This document shows, piece after piece, positions 40,192-49,434 of a DNA stretch of 64,000 bases. Origin of the DNA: 21-14-0-10-47-8 sp966211795 (GTDB lineage: Bacteria; Bdellovibrionota; Bdellovibrionia; Bdellovibrionales; Bdellovibrionaceae). A program made the translations under genes and the position numbers. How positions within the stretch are numbered: position 1 is the first letter of the stretch; each line of letters begins with the position of its first letter. The stretch is taken from assembly GCA_966211795.1 (NCBI GenBank), contig CBIHNW010000023.1:1-64000 (forward strand), given 5' to 3'. The notes under the pieces are model-generated. The model was not told where the DNA came from. It saw only the letters and a list, made by a program, of their open reading frames with translations, and did no database searches.

Positions 40192-42875
40192 TTTCTCTTG
40201 CCTTTAAACGAGCTTTTCTTTTTTCCGCCGCCGCGATCTCCGCCCGAGGATTCGTCCGAATCTTTCGGGTTCTTGCGAAATCTTTTAAAGAAGCTTTTGC
40301 CTTGAGGTTTCGCTTTTTTCTCTTCGGATTCTTCCTCGCGATCGCCGCCACTGCGGGCATTCCGGTTCGAGTGTCCCGACACCCGACCTTGCAGGCCACG
40401 GGCAGGGCGCTCGGGTCGTCCCGAAGCGTGATCTTGACGTCCTTGATCTTGATCGGAAACGCCCATGCGGGCTTTCCATTTCTTCAAGGCTTGTTGCAAA
40501 TGTTTTTCCGGATCGAATTTTTCACCCTTTGTCTGCGACTCGGTGTTCGCTTCGGTCAGAAATTCGAAAACATGTTTTTCCATTTTATCCATGGCCTGTG
40601 CCTTTTTGGATTTGGGCTCGCGTGATTCCGGTTCGGGTCTGAGCGCTTTGGCTTGTCGTTGAGATGGCTCTTGCTCTGACCGTCGAGAGAATCGTCCTTC
40701 GTTGCGCCCTTCGCGTTGCGGTCCTCTTGTGGATTCGCGATCTTGCTCCCGGCCTCGCCCCTGCTCTCGGTCGCGTCCACGTTCCGGCTCACGCTCTTGT
40801 TCGCGGCCTTTGCCACGGCTAAAACTGCGCTCTTGATCTTGCTCTCGTCGCGGTTTTTCGTCCCGATTTCTCTCGCGGCCGCCGCGGCCCTTGCGGCCCC
40901 TGTCTTGATCGCGACCTTTTCGGCCTCGCTCAAAAAATTCGTCTTTGCTTTTCAATGGCTGTCCGGCCAATTGGAAATCCACTTGGCCCGCTTCGGGATC
41001 GGCGCTTGCGACCTGCACGCTGAGCAAATCTCCAATCGAAAATCGCTGTCCGGTCTTGACACCCACCAATGTCAGGGTGTCTTCGTCAAATTCCAATTTT
41101 TCTTTGCTTAGGTTTTCGGCGCGGATCAAACCGTCGACTTCGAATTGACGAAGCAAAACAAAAACGCCGAATTTAGTGACCGAGCTGATGATGCCATCAA
41201 ACTCTTCTCCAACAAATTTTTGCATGAAACGGGCTTTTTTGATCGATTGAAACTGCCGCTCGGCTTTGACCGATCTTTGCTCGCAGGCCGACAGCATGGT
41301 GGCCGAAGTTTGCAATTCCTCTTCTGGAATCAAGCGGTACCCACCCGATTGCATGATTTGATTTTTCAACAAACGATGCACGATCAGATCGGGATAACGA
41401 CGGATCGGTGAAGTGAAATGAGTGTAAAATTCGAATCCCAATCCAAAGTGCCCCAAGTTGTCGGCGCTGTATTTGGCTTGGCTCATCGACCGTAGGGTCA
41501 GAATGTTCAAGATCTGCGCTTCCGGTTTTCCCTCGAACTCTTGCAAGGCCCGGGTCAGTCGCTTCTGCAATTTGCCCTGAGCGGTCACCTTCACGCGACT
41601 GCCAAAGTTGGTGAGATATCTCTCTAGCATGGTGATCGCATCTTCATTCGGCGGTTCGTGGACGCGGAACATGGCCGGAATTTCCTTGAGTGAAAGAAAT
41701 TTGGCGACCGCGACGTTGGCGGCCAACATCATCTCTTCGATCAGCCGGTGCGCGAAAAGACGTTCCGATTTGATAAAGTCGACAGGGATCCCGGCGCTAT
41801 CCAAAACGATTTGCGTTTCGGGAATCTCCAAGTCCAGCGATCCGTCTTTGAAACGTTTGGCCATCAAAATTTTCGCTAGGTCCGCGGCCAGCAGAATTTC
41901 TTTCTTCACGTGCCGCAATTTTTCGACTTCGCTGCCTTCGATGACCTCTTGCGCTTCGCCGTAGGTGACGCGCGCCTTGCTTTCGATCACGGCTTCATAG
42001 AAATCGCTCTTCAGCACTTCGCCCGTGAAATCCATTTGCATTTCGGCAACCAGAGAGAGACGTGGCAAGTGCGGATTCAAAGAACACAAACCATTACTGA
42101 GAATCTCAGGCAGCATGGGCACCACGAAATTCGGGAAGTAAACGCTGGTCCCACGGGTGTAGGCTTCGCGGTCGATCGCCGTGCCCGGGCGAACATAGTG
42201 ACTGACGTCCGCAATCGCGACGTACAGTTTGAAACCCTGCGAATTGCTTTCGACAAATATGGCATCGTCGAAATCTTTCGCGGTGGCGCCATCAATGGTG
42301 ATGAAGTTCAGCTCGCGAATGTCTTTTCGTCCACGCATATCGCTATCGGCGACATGCTCAGAGAAACGCTTGGCTTCGCTTTCAACATCTGCCGGAAATT
42401 GGTGAGGTATGTTGTTCTGTAAAAGGACGCGCTTGATGTCCGTCAAGGGATCCATGGCATCGCCGATCACGCTCGTAATCTTGCCTTGAAATCCATCTTT
42501 GTCGCCGGGATAGCTGGTGATATCGACGGCCACCAATTCACCGTTCTTGGCGCTGGGCGAGCCTTGAAGCGAGACCTTGAGATCTTCTCCCCAGCCTTTG
42601 CCTTCGTCGCGGACAATGCCGGTGGTGTCATTCAGTTTGTGAAAGGTGCCTACCAAAGATTTCGTACCGCGCTCGAGCATTTTTAAAATCTCGCCTCGGT
42701 AGCGTTGGCTGCCACGCTCGGGGAAAGCTTCGATCATGACTCGGTCGCTGGTCATGACCCCTTTCATCGAGTGGCGGGGAATGTAGACGTCGGGATGTTC
42801 GCTTTGATCCGGAATAAAAAAGCCGAAACCATCTGGGTGTCGCTTGATCATTCCTTCCAGGAATTGTTTTTTCAT
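40188..42875 (-). CDS. rnr: Ribonuclease R with a long charged C-terminal tail
   Basis: A 895-aa 3'-5' exoribonuclease that degrades structured RNA. The N terminus goes straight into cold-shock domains (MKKQFLEGMIKRHPDGFGFF), so the usual helix-turn-helix is missing. The RNB domain has ITIDGATAKDFDDAIFVE (catalytic Asp cluster) and HYVRPGTAIDREAYTRGTSVYF; the S1 domain follows around residue 560-640. The last ~245 residues are a tail rich in Arg, Glu, Gly and Gln, broken by one helical segment (DKMEKHVFEFLTEAN and PEKHLQQALKKWKARMG). Family tails are basic but shorter. First gene of the rnr-ubiB-lysR operon. Confidence 0.93.
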   Translation of the reverse strand: MKKQFLEGMIKRHPDGFGFFIPDQSEHPDVYIPRHSMKGVMTSDRVMIEAFPERGSQRYRGEILKMLERGTKSLVGTFHKLNDTTGIVRDEGKGWGEDLKVSLQGSPSAKNGELVAVDITSYPGDKDGFQGKITSVIGDAMDPLTDIKRVLLQNNIPHQFPADVESEAKRFSEHVADSDMRGRKDIRELNFITIDGATAKDFDDAIFVESNSQGFKLYVAIADVSHYVRPGTAIDREAYTRGTSVYFPNFVVPMLPEILSNGLCSLNPHLPRLSLVAEMQMDFTGEVLKSDFYEAVIESKARVTYGEAQEVIEGSEVEKLRHVKKEILLAADLAKILMAKRFKDGSLDLEIPETQIVLDSAGIPVDFIKSERLFAHRLIEEMMLAANVAVAKFLSLKEIPAMFRVHEPPNEDAITMLERYLTNFGSRVKVTAQGKLQKRLTRALQEFEGKPEAQILNILTLRSMSQAKYSADNLGHFGLGFEFYTHFTSPIRRYPDLIVHRLLKNQIMQSGGYRLIPEEELQTSATMLSACEQRSVKAERQFQSIKKARFMQKFVGEEFDGIISSVTKFGVFVLLRQFEVDGLIRAENLSKEKLEFDEDTLTLVGVKTGQRFSIGDLLSVQVASADPEAGQVDFQLAGQPLKSKDEFFERGRKGRDQDRGRKGRGGRERNRDEKPRREQDQERSFSRGKGREQEREPERGRDREQGRGREQDRESTRGPQREGRNEGRFSRRSEQEPSQRQAKALRPEPESREPKSKKAQAMDKMEKHVFEFLTEANTESQTKGEKFDPEKHLQQALKKWKARMGVSDQDQGRQDHASGRPERPARGLQGRVSGHSNRNARSGGDREEESEEKKAKPQGKSFFKRFRKNPKDSDESSGGDRGGGKKKSSFKGKRK

Positions 42876-43619
42876 TAAGGTGAATTATCTTCTTGTTTTG
42901 AAAGTCTTGTCTTCAAGATCTTATGGTTATTCTTCGTGTCTGAACGTTTTTTTGAAAATTGTTGAGATTTTTTGATTTTGTTTCTGATTGTTAGATTGTT
43001 GTTGGGTTGCTGATTTGATTTCTATTTCTAACTGAAAGTCTGTTTAACTGTCGTTCTGGAGAGTTCATTCGCCGTGTTTCTTTACCTCAGGAATTGGTAA
43101 ATGTAGGGGCCATCGAATGCGATGAATTGGCTCCTATATATAGAATGAGACATAATTTTTGTCTGCAAAAATCTGGTAAAGATCGCTAAAAGGAGAGTTA
43201 TGTAGGGGGTTTAACGCCGACATTTATCGCCTTAGCATGTTTGCGTTAGGACCTTGGTCCGGCGAGTTATACATGCCGCATTGAAACTTTCAGATGCCCG
43301 AGCGAAGTCGCTTTGCATTGCTTGTTCTGTCAGCAGCTGCCTTAAATTTGGATTCTTTTGGACTGCCTGGAAACCAATCCAGATATGGGTTTCGAGTTAA
43401 AACTCTTTTTGAAAAGCTGCATAATTTTTAATGACGATTTTCGTAGCTGCGCTTTTTTTACCAGCTCACTGTGAGGACATTTCGCAACACCCTTGCGGTT
43501 CTTGAAGAATCGGGAAAATCAAATCCGCTTGATCTCAAATGGGGCTCTCATTACGATCTGATGTGAAAGCTAATAATACTTAAGTTAACAACCTTGTTGA
43601 TTCAACGAAAGGACAACAA
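42876..43619. other. 744-nt gap upstream of the outer-membrane barrel genes
   Basis: T/G-rich near rnr. A plausible promoter is TTGGCT (43127-43132) and CATAAT (43151-43156). AAAGGAGAG followed by ATG TAG (43200-43205) is a start-stop pair with a good ribosome site. A second possible -10 (TAATAAT) lies near 43572. No protein gene is supported. The region could be a long regulated leader for the barrel genes. Confidence 0.4.
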
Positions 43620-44822
43620 ATGAAAAAACTTCTTTTGATTGCAGCTTTGGCATCTTTGTCAGCTCCTGCATTCGCATCGAAGGCTCGCGTCACTGCTCTG
43701 GGCAACGCGGACCACTTGGTGGACACTCAAACTGTATTCGATAACCCTGCACACCTGACTTTGATGAGCGACTATGTCACTTTCGAAGCTGGTACAAGCT
43801 ACTCTTCTTCGACTCTGGTTCCAGGAACAACAACTTGGGCAGAATACGAAAACGGTTTGTCTGATTCTCCAAGTGCTGAAGGCGGATTCGTTCGCAGCAT
43901 GGGCGACGCAAAGTACGGTGCTTACTTGGGACGTCGTTCTCCATTCACGGACGCTTCTCGTCGCGCGTTCGGTTTCTTGCGCCAAGAAAACCCAATCGAA
44001 CTTCAGTACGCTATGAAGGGCGCGATCAACTGGGGCGCAGCTTTGAACTATTCTTCTGCTGACAAGAAAACAACTCAGCAAAAAGAATCTGCATATGGCG
44101 TTCGTTTCGGTGCAACAACTGACATGTGGGAAGCTTTCGCAGTTGTCGGTTTGGGAAGCACAGCTGATGGCACCACTGGTGGCCGTATCGTAAATTCAGT
44201 TGATGCAAACTCAAATGGCGTTGTTGACTTGGCAGATACAACAGCAATCGCTGCTGATACTGGCGCGACTTACAAAGGAACAACTGGTTTCAAAGTTGGC
44301 GGTGCTTACAAAATGGAAAACATCCGCGTGTACGGAAAGTACTACATGGACGGTTTCAAGTTTGAATCGACAACCAATGGTGCTTTCAACGATTCAAAAG
44401 TTGAACAGAACCAATTGGACATCGGTGTTCTGGACCACAATAAGATCGATGGCGGTCAATGGTTCTACGGCGCTGCAGTTCAAATGTTCAACGCGAAAAC
44501 TTCAATCACTGGCGGAGATATCAAAACAACTGCGACTTATTTGCCATTCATCGTAGGTGTTGAATACGATGCGACTTCATGGGCGACTCTGCGTGCTTCT
44601 GCAACTCAGAACGTTCTGTTGGGCACTCGCAAAGTTGATGACGGCGCGATCTCTCCAATGACTGACGAAGCAAACACAATCAACAACAACACTAAAGTTG
44701 CTGCTGGCTTGGGTCTGCGCTTCGGCAAGTGGGTTGCTGATGGTTCATGGGCTGCTCAAACAACTGGCCAAGTGAACACTACTAACTTCATGACCAATCT
44801 TGGCATGACTTACATGTTTTAA
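43620..44822 (+). CDS. Outer-membrane beta-barrel (porin-like), copy A
   Basis: A 400-aa protein with signal peptide (MKKLLLIAALASLSAPAFA) and alternating beta pattern ending TNLGMTYMF, the aromatic C terminus needed for barrel assembly. The opening SKARVTALGNADHLVDTQ is shared with the next gene, as are GGFVRSMGDAKYGAYLG and the ATSWATLRASATQN block. Codons are strongly biased (GCT, ACT, AAC, CAG), unlike neighbours, as in very highly expressed genes. Ribosome site GAAAGGAC. It resembles the abundant barrel proteins of Bdellovibrio-type envelopes; whether it is a pore is inferred. Confidence 0.85.
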   Translation: MKKLLLIAALASLSAPAFASKARVTALGNADHLVDTQTVFDNPAHLTLMSDYVTFEAGTSYSSSTLVPGTTTWAEYENGLSDSPSAEGGFVRSMGDAKYGAYLGRRSPFTDASRRAFGFLRQENPIELQYAMKGAINWGAALNYSSADKKTTQQKESAYGVRFGATTDMWEAFAVVGLGSTADGTTGGRIVNSVDANSNGVVDLADTTAIAADTGATYKGTTGFKVGGAYKMENIRVYGKYYMDGFKFESTTNGAFNDSKVEQNQLDIGVLDHNKIDGGQWFYGAAVQMFNAKTSITGGDIKTTATYLPFIVGVEYDATSWATLRASATQNVLLGTRKVDDGAISPMTDEANTINNNTKVAAGLGLRFGKWVADGSWAAQTTGQVNTTNFMTNLGMTYMF

Positions 44823-44859
44823 TTTTGATTTAAAGAAATAATTGAAAGGACACACATCA

Positions 44860-45951
44860 ATGAAAAACACACTGGTATTGGCTGCAGCTCTGGCTATGGT
44901 CGCATCTCCTGCAATGGCATCTAAGGCTCGCTTGACCGCTCTTGGTAACGCTGGCCACTTGGAAGACATCCAAGACGTTTTCGTCAATGCTTCTAAAATC
45001 ACTCAGCACGGTGACTGGCTTACTTTCGAAATGGGTAAGACAAACGTGAGCACAACTGGAACCGTCACAAATCCACACGCTGAAGGTGGTTTCACTCGCA
45101 GCATGGGCGATGCAAAGTACGGTTTTTACTTGGGTTCAACTCCTTCATGGGTCACTGAAGTTCGTCAGCCAGCTTACCTGGTGAACGAAAATCCAATCAA
45201 CTTCTTCTACGGAACAAAAGCTGGTGATTTGGCTTGGGGTGCTGGTTTGATGTACTCAAACAGCGACCGCAAAACTGTGAAGACAAAACAAAATGCTTTG
45301 GGTTTGAACGCGGGCGTGACTGGTGCAAACTGGGATGTTGGTTTGAACTTGGGTCTGACAAACACATTCAAAAACGAAACAACTGGTGCTGAAGTTGATT
45401 TCAAAGGAAAGACAGCGATCGGCTTGAACGCGTCTTACACTATGGACACTTTGACTTTCACCGGTGACGTTGGATTGAACGGTGGTAAAGAAGAAACTGG
45501 AACCACTGGCACAGTTGCTCACGATTATGACAACTCTGCATACGCTTTGGGTGTTGTAAACTCTCACAAAGCTGATGGCGCTGATTTCTTTTACGGTGCG
45601 AAGTTGGCTATGTCGACTAACAAGGACAACAAGACTGCCGATACTAAAACTGAGACAATGTCTTTGCCAGTTCTGGTTGGTATCGAAGCTGATGCAACTT
45701 CTTGGATGGTTCTGCGTGCTTCTGTGACTCAGAACTTCTTGTTGGGCACTACGAAGACTTCTGGCTCTGCTGTGACTTCACCTGCTGACGAAGCAGATTC
45801 TATCGCCAACAACACTTCAGTTGCTGCTGGTGCTGGTTTGAAGTTCGGCAAGCTGATGTTGGATGGTACCTTGGAAGCTGCAAACAGCAACACAGCTGCT
45901 TTGAACGGCAATGCTTTCTTGGCTAACGCTGCTTTGACTTACATGTTCTAA
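44860..45951 (+). CDS. Outer-membrane beta-barrel (porin-like), copy B
   Basis: A 363-aa paralog of the preceding gene, 37 nt downstream, with signal peptide (MKNTLVLAAALAMVASPAMA) and the same mature start (SKARLTALGNAGHLEDIQ). GGFTRSMGDAKYGFYLG, ATSWMVLRASVTQNFLLGT and the C-terminal NAALTYMF match copy A; the loops differ in length and sequence. Same biased codon use. The two genes form an operon that ends at a terminator at 46004. Different loops imply different surface exposure or solute choice. Confidence 0.87.
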   Translation: MKNTLVLAAALAMVASPAMASKARLTALGNAGHLEDIQDVFVNASKITQHGDWLTFEMGKTNVSTTGTVTNPHAEGGFTRSMGDAKYGFYLGSTPSWVTEVRQPAYLVNENPINFFYGTKAGDLAWGAGLMYSNSDRKTVKTKQNALGLNAGVTGANWDVGLNLGLTNTFKNETTGAEVDFKGKTAIGLNASYTMDTLTFTGDVGLNGGKEETGTTGTVAHDYDNSAYALGVVNSHKADGADFFYGAKLAMSTNKDNKTADTKTETMSLPVLVGIEADATSWMVLRASVTQNFLLGTTKTSGSAVTSPADEADSIANNTSVAAGAGLKFGKLMLDGTLEAANSNTAALNGNAFLANAALTYMF

Positions 45952-46003
45952 TTTAAGCCCTAAAGCTTGAATCGAGAAGGCTCTGCAAAGAGCTTTCTTG
46001 GAC

Positions 46004-46040
46004 AAAGGTTCTGCCGAAAGCAGGGCCTTTTTCTTTTTTT
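46004..46040 (+). terminator. Terminator of the barrel operon
   Basis: AAAGGTTCTGC pairs with GCAGGGCCTTT (two G-T pairs) around CGAAA, followed by TTCTTTTTTT. Confidence 0.9.
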
Positions 46041-46157
46041 GGTGGCCGCCAGATCCGCCATCCGGATGCATCCAGCTCAATCCGGATCTCAATTCCAATT
46101 GAAACTGACATTTTTGGTTCTTCAACTTGCATCAAGCCTCCGAAATCAGGAGGTACA

Positions 46158-47216
46158 ATGAAATTCATTCTTATAATCAGTCTTATGTGGGGCCTTTCGG
46201 CTTGCGTGAAAGTTTCCGATGCGGACTCTGATCAGCCAGCCGCAAAATCCGATTCATCGGGAGCGGATCGTTCTCAGTCTGCCGATACCAAAGTGCCGGT
46301 GGCCACAAACGAACCAACGAATTCAGATCCAGCATCTCTACCGCTGGCCCAGGTGCAAGCATTGACCGAACCTGGACATTACAAGGTTCTCTTACCCGTT
46401 CTTTCCAATGCGCAGATCGTGCATCGTTCGATGGTTTCAGCCCCGGACTCGTCCAAACTGTTGCCGATTTCAAAAGCGGGCGAAACCTTGACCGATGAGC
46501 AAGTCGAAGCCGACCATGAATATGTCTATGAGCAAGGTATCGTTCAAGACGGTCAATTCAATGTTCTGCATTCGCAAAAAGTGAGAATTCCGAAGGATCT
46601 GGAAATCAGTTCAGAAATGATTGTGACCCATGACGATCAGTGGAAAATCGACGGCCGAATTTTCTTGTACGAAAGTGGTTCCATCACGACAAATGGCTAC
46701 ACGCTTATCATTAACGCCGGACAATTGCTGGCAAATTCTGGAACCATTCGCAGTTTTGCACATGGAAGCAAGGCGGGAATTGGGCAGGCCGGAAAGTCTG
46801 GCGGCAACGTCCGCATTTTTGCTAAAACAGCCACCGGCCAATTGAAAGTGGAAATGCGCGGTCAAAATGGCGGTGATGGTGCAAAAGGCGCCGATTGCAA
46901 GGACTGGAGCAAGTGTCCAGAGCCGCCGATCGAATACAAAACAAACGGGCTGGCAGGTTTTCCCGGTGGTGACGGCTTGCCAGGCGGAAACTCAGGATCT
47001 TTTCAAATCAAGCTCACAGAAGCGCATCAGCTTTTAGTTTTGGTCACCGCTGAATATGGTCTTGGTGGAGCAGGTGGTATTGGCGGAGCTGGTACTCCAA
47101 AGGCGCCAGATTTAAATATGCAAGAGGGGCCTGCAGGGAAAAATGGTGTGAATGGCCCTGCTGGCGTGATGGAGCGATCCTACATCGAAGATCTCAATGG
47201 CCAGAGGCTTTTATAG
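46158..47216 (+). CDS. Lipoprotein with collagen-like Gly repeats
   Basis: A 352-aa lipoprotein: lipobox WGLSAC (Cys 16), a Ser/Asp/Ala linker (~20-60), then a beta-helix-like part (WKIDGRIFLYESGSITTNGYTLIINAGQLLANSGTIRSF). The Gly-rich C-terminal region holds interrupted G-X-X triplets (GQNGGDGAKGAD, GLAGFPGGDGLPGG, GPAGKNGVNGPAG). The triplet runs are short, so a full collagen triple helix is not certain; Gly-rich turns of surface proteins are the alternative. Ribosome site AGGAGG. The last 23 bp overlap the convergent 47194 gene. Confidence 0.7.
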   Translation: MKFILIISLMWGLSACVKVSDADSDQPAAKSDSSGADRSQSADTKVPVATNEPTNSDPASLPLAQVQALTEPGHYKVLLPVLSNAQIVHRSMVSAPDSSKLLPISKAGETLTDEQVEADHEYVYEQGIVQDGQFNVLHSQKVRIPKDLEISSEMIVTHDDQWKIDGRIFLYESGSITTNGYTLIINAGQLLANSGTIRSFAHGSKAGIGQAGKSGGNVRIFAKTATGQLKVEMRGQNGGDGAKGADCKDWSKCPEPPIEYKTNGLAGFPGGDGLPGGNSGSFQIKLTEAHQLLVLVTAEYGLGGAGGIGGAGTPKAPDLNMQEGPAGKNGVNGPAGVMERSYIEDLNGQRLL

Positions 47217-47469
47217 TCGTCGTCGTGGTTGAGACTGGTAAGGGCGTTTCCCCACTCTTTGGAATGTTTCGGAAATCCATCGGGTAGGGGACGCACTCCC
47301 AATGTTCGAAATTTTTGCTTTTCTTTTCTGCGGTCTGCATGCAGAGCTCGTGATCTTCAAACTGACATTCAAAATGCACGGGAGAATTCGCGAGACACCA
47401 AGACGCCGATCCCATGATGTGGGCTTCGGCGGCGGGGTTGAATAGAAGAATCCAGAGCAGACCGATCAT
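47194..47469 (-). CDS. Small exported Cys-containing protein
   Basis: A 91-aa protein starting at ATG 47469, one base after the nuclease stop, so it is the last gene of the nucleoside-uptake/nuclease operon. Signal peptide MIGLLWILLFNPAAEA. Four cysteines (25, 35, 43, 59) are likely to form two disulfides. The C terminus has a five-Thr run (VSTTTTTIK). It overlaps the 3' end of the collagen-like gene by 23 bp. Function unknown; co-expression with the nuclease suggests a periplasmic helper. Confidence 0.6.
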   Translation of the reverse strand: MIGLLWILLFNPAAEAHIMGSASWCLANSPVHFECQFEDHELCMQTAEKKSKNFEHWECVPYPMDFRNIPKSGETPLPVSTTTTTIKASGH

Positions 47470-47470
47470 C

Positions 47471-48556
47471 TTATTCTTCCTTGCCGATGGCTTTAGCTTC
47501 AAAATAATCGGGCACAACAAATAAGGGCTGTCTTGTACATCGGTAGCTCTTATGGGCCGCCAATTTCGGGCGGCCCACCTGCACGTAAGCTTCATCCCAG
47601 ATTTGCGCCAGCAGCGCCGCGGATCGAGCCATGTCGTTGACGATCAAAGATTCAAAGCGAGGCCCCATTTTTTCGGCCGGCTCACGTTCCGCTGGCGTGC
47701 GCAGGGACATGCCTTTTTCGTTTTTCTGAGTCGAAGGAGTTTTCACTTTATCCATGGCGAACACCTTGGGGATTTCTTGATTGGCTTCGATCGCCAAAGC
47801 TCGCATGCGCGCTAAAATGGATTTCTCATTTAAGAAAGCATATTTGGATTCGCTCTTCCGATACTGATTTCCCTTGTCGACCACTTTGGTCAACAGCTGT
47901 GGCCCCTGGACTGCGACCAGGTTCTCTTCAAAGTAAGCGTGAATTCCGCCATGGCCTTTCAGGTAACCGTCATAGTCCACGGTTGAATGAAAGGGCTGTC
48001 CGTTATCTCCCACAAAGTGGCCCATCAATCCGAGATTCACCATAAAGTCGTAGGCCATTTTATTGAAGGCCAAATTGTCATCGCGTTCTTCTTTAGGGTT
48101 CGCCGGGGCCGCAGTTGTTTTCCATGCATCGGCCGGGCTGATGGCGCGACGATAAAATTGGTCCGCCCGCCACCAATTGGAACCCAGTTCGTTCGGCACT
48201 GAATTGATGGTGCCGCCCGGTTTGAACGGATTGGGTTTGCCGGTCATATCCGCGATGATCTTTTTGTAATCCAAAGGAATGTCCTTGGGGCTTGATCCTA
48301 AAAGCTCGACGTCTACATAGTGAGTCGCATCTCCGAATTTGCTCACCTCAGGACCCAAATCTCGCCAGTAGATGTCTGGAATATTGCAAAGGTATCCCAT
48401 GATATGCGGCTTGGCCTGTAGGTAATCGCGAAGGCCTTTTTCCTTCACCAAATAAACGGCGGCATCGCAGATGGTGTGATGGCCGCGGCCTCCCCACGAA
48501 AAAGCGGGAGCCGATAGCAACAAGGCTGAAATGAAAAGCATCAATCGTGAGCTCAT
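47471..48556 (-). CDS. S1/P1-type nuclease
   Basis: A 361-aa exported zinc nuclease that cuts single-stranded nucleic acids and can remove 3' phosphates. After the signal peptide (ending LLLSAPAFS) the mature protein begins WGGRGHH, with the N-terminal Trp and the His of the zinc cluster. CNIPDIYWRD, THYVDV, GHFVGDNGQPFHS and GGIHAYFEENL supply the other ligands in family order; the last Asp is Glu here. I start at ATG 48556; the frame runs further upstream without support. It lies 11 nt after the ABC permease gene and should release nucleosides for that importer. Confidence 0.88.
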   Translation of the reverse strand: MSSRLMLFISALLLSAPAFSWGGRGHHTICDAAVYLVKEKGLRDYLQAKPHIMGYLCNIPDIYWRDLGPEVSKFGDATHYVDVELLGSSPKDIPLDYKKIIADMTGKPNPFKPGGTINSVPNELGSNWWRADQFYRRAISPADAWKTTAAPANPKEERDDNLAFNKMAYDFMVNLGLMGHFVGDNGQPFHSTVDYDGYLKGHGGIHAYFEENLVAVQGPQLLTKVVDKGNQYRKSESKYAFLNEKSILARMRALAIEANQEIPKVFAMDKVKTPSTQKNEKGMSLRTPAEREPAEKMGPRFESLIVNDMARSAALLAQIWDEAYVQVGRPKLAAHKSYRCTRQPLFVVPDYFEAKAIGKEE

Positions 48557-48567
48557 ATAAATTCCTT

Positions 48568-49434
48568 TTACTTCAAAGTGAGGTGTTGGCCCAAGGCTTT
48601 GGGGGCTCGGCTGTGACCAAAAAAGCCAGCCAGAGCAATGATCGTGACGAGATACGGGAGAGCCTGCACCCACTGAACCGGAATCCCGGTCTCTACACCT
48701 TGCAACCGAATTTGAACGGCATCAATCACTGCGAAAAACAAACAGGCCCCAAGGACAGGTAATGGCTTCCATTTGCCAAAGATCAGCGCGGCTAAGGCCA
48801 TGAAGCCCCGGCCCGCAGTCATGTTCGGCGAATAGCTCGACGCCAAAAATAACGAAAGGCTTCCGCCCCCAAGGCCGGTCACAAATCCGGCGGCTAATAA
48901 AAAAGCCCAGCGAACTTTTTCGACCGAGTATCCTGCCGCAGCCAAAGCGAGAGGTTCTTCGCCCGCAAATCGCAACAAAAGGCCGGCCTTCGTTTTCGAA
49001 AATACGTACCAGATCAAAATCGCGAGCAAGATCGAAACGACGACGGGCTCAAAAGAAAATCTCACTTCAATCGGCAGGTTCGGGGTCGAGCCCGTCGAGT
49101 TGTAAAGAATTTTGGTCATGAAGGGTGCCACCCCGACCGCCAGCAGATTGATGCCGGTGCCGACGATGATTTGGTCCGTGCGAAATACCAAAGCGAAAAT
49201 CCCGAATATGAAAGCGGTGCATAGGCCAGCCACTCCGCCCAGGAAAAATCCAGCCCACGCCGAACCAAAATACAGTCCGCCGATCGCCGCAAACAAGGCC
49301 CCCATCAGCATGATGCCTTCGAGCGCGATTTGAATGATGCCCGAGCGCTCGCTCAGAAGTCCACCCATGGATGCGAAAACCAAAGGCGTGGCGCCACGAA
49401 GGACGCTGGTGAGAAAGGCGATGGCAAACATCAT
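48568..49434 (-). CDS. BMP-type ABC transporter permease (second)
   Basis: A 288-aa inner-membrane permease of the nucleoside/simple-sugar ABC family (NupQ/YufQ-like). I start at ATG 49434, which overlaps the stop of the first permease (ATGATG). It has about eight membrane helices; SERSGIIQIALEGIMLMGALFAA and FRTDQIIVGTGINLLAVG are characteristic, and GRGFMALAALIFGKWKP is the coupling region. It pairs with the 49431-50462 permease to form the channel. Confidence 0.9.
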   Translation of the reverse strand: MMFAIAFLTSVLRGATPLVFASMGGLLSERSGIIQIALEGIMLMGALFAAIGGLYFGSAWAGFFLGGVAGLCTAFIFGIFALVFRTDQIIVGTGINLLAVGVAPFMTKILYNSTGSTPNLPIEVRFSFEPVVVSILLAILIWYVFSKTKAGLLLRFAGEEPLALAAAGYSVEKVRWAFLLAAGFVTGLGGGSLSLFLASSYSPNMTAGRGFMALAALIFGKWKPLPVLGACLFFAVIDAVQIRLQGVETGIPVQWVQALPYLVTIIALAGFFGHSRAPKALGQHLTLK

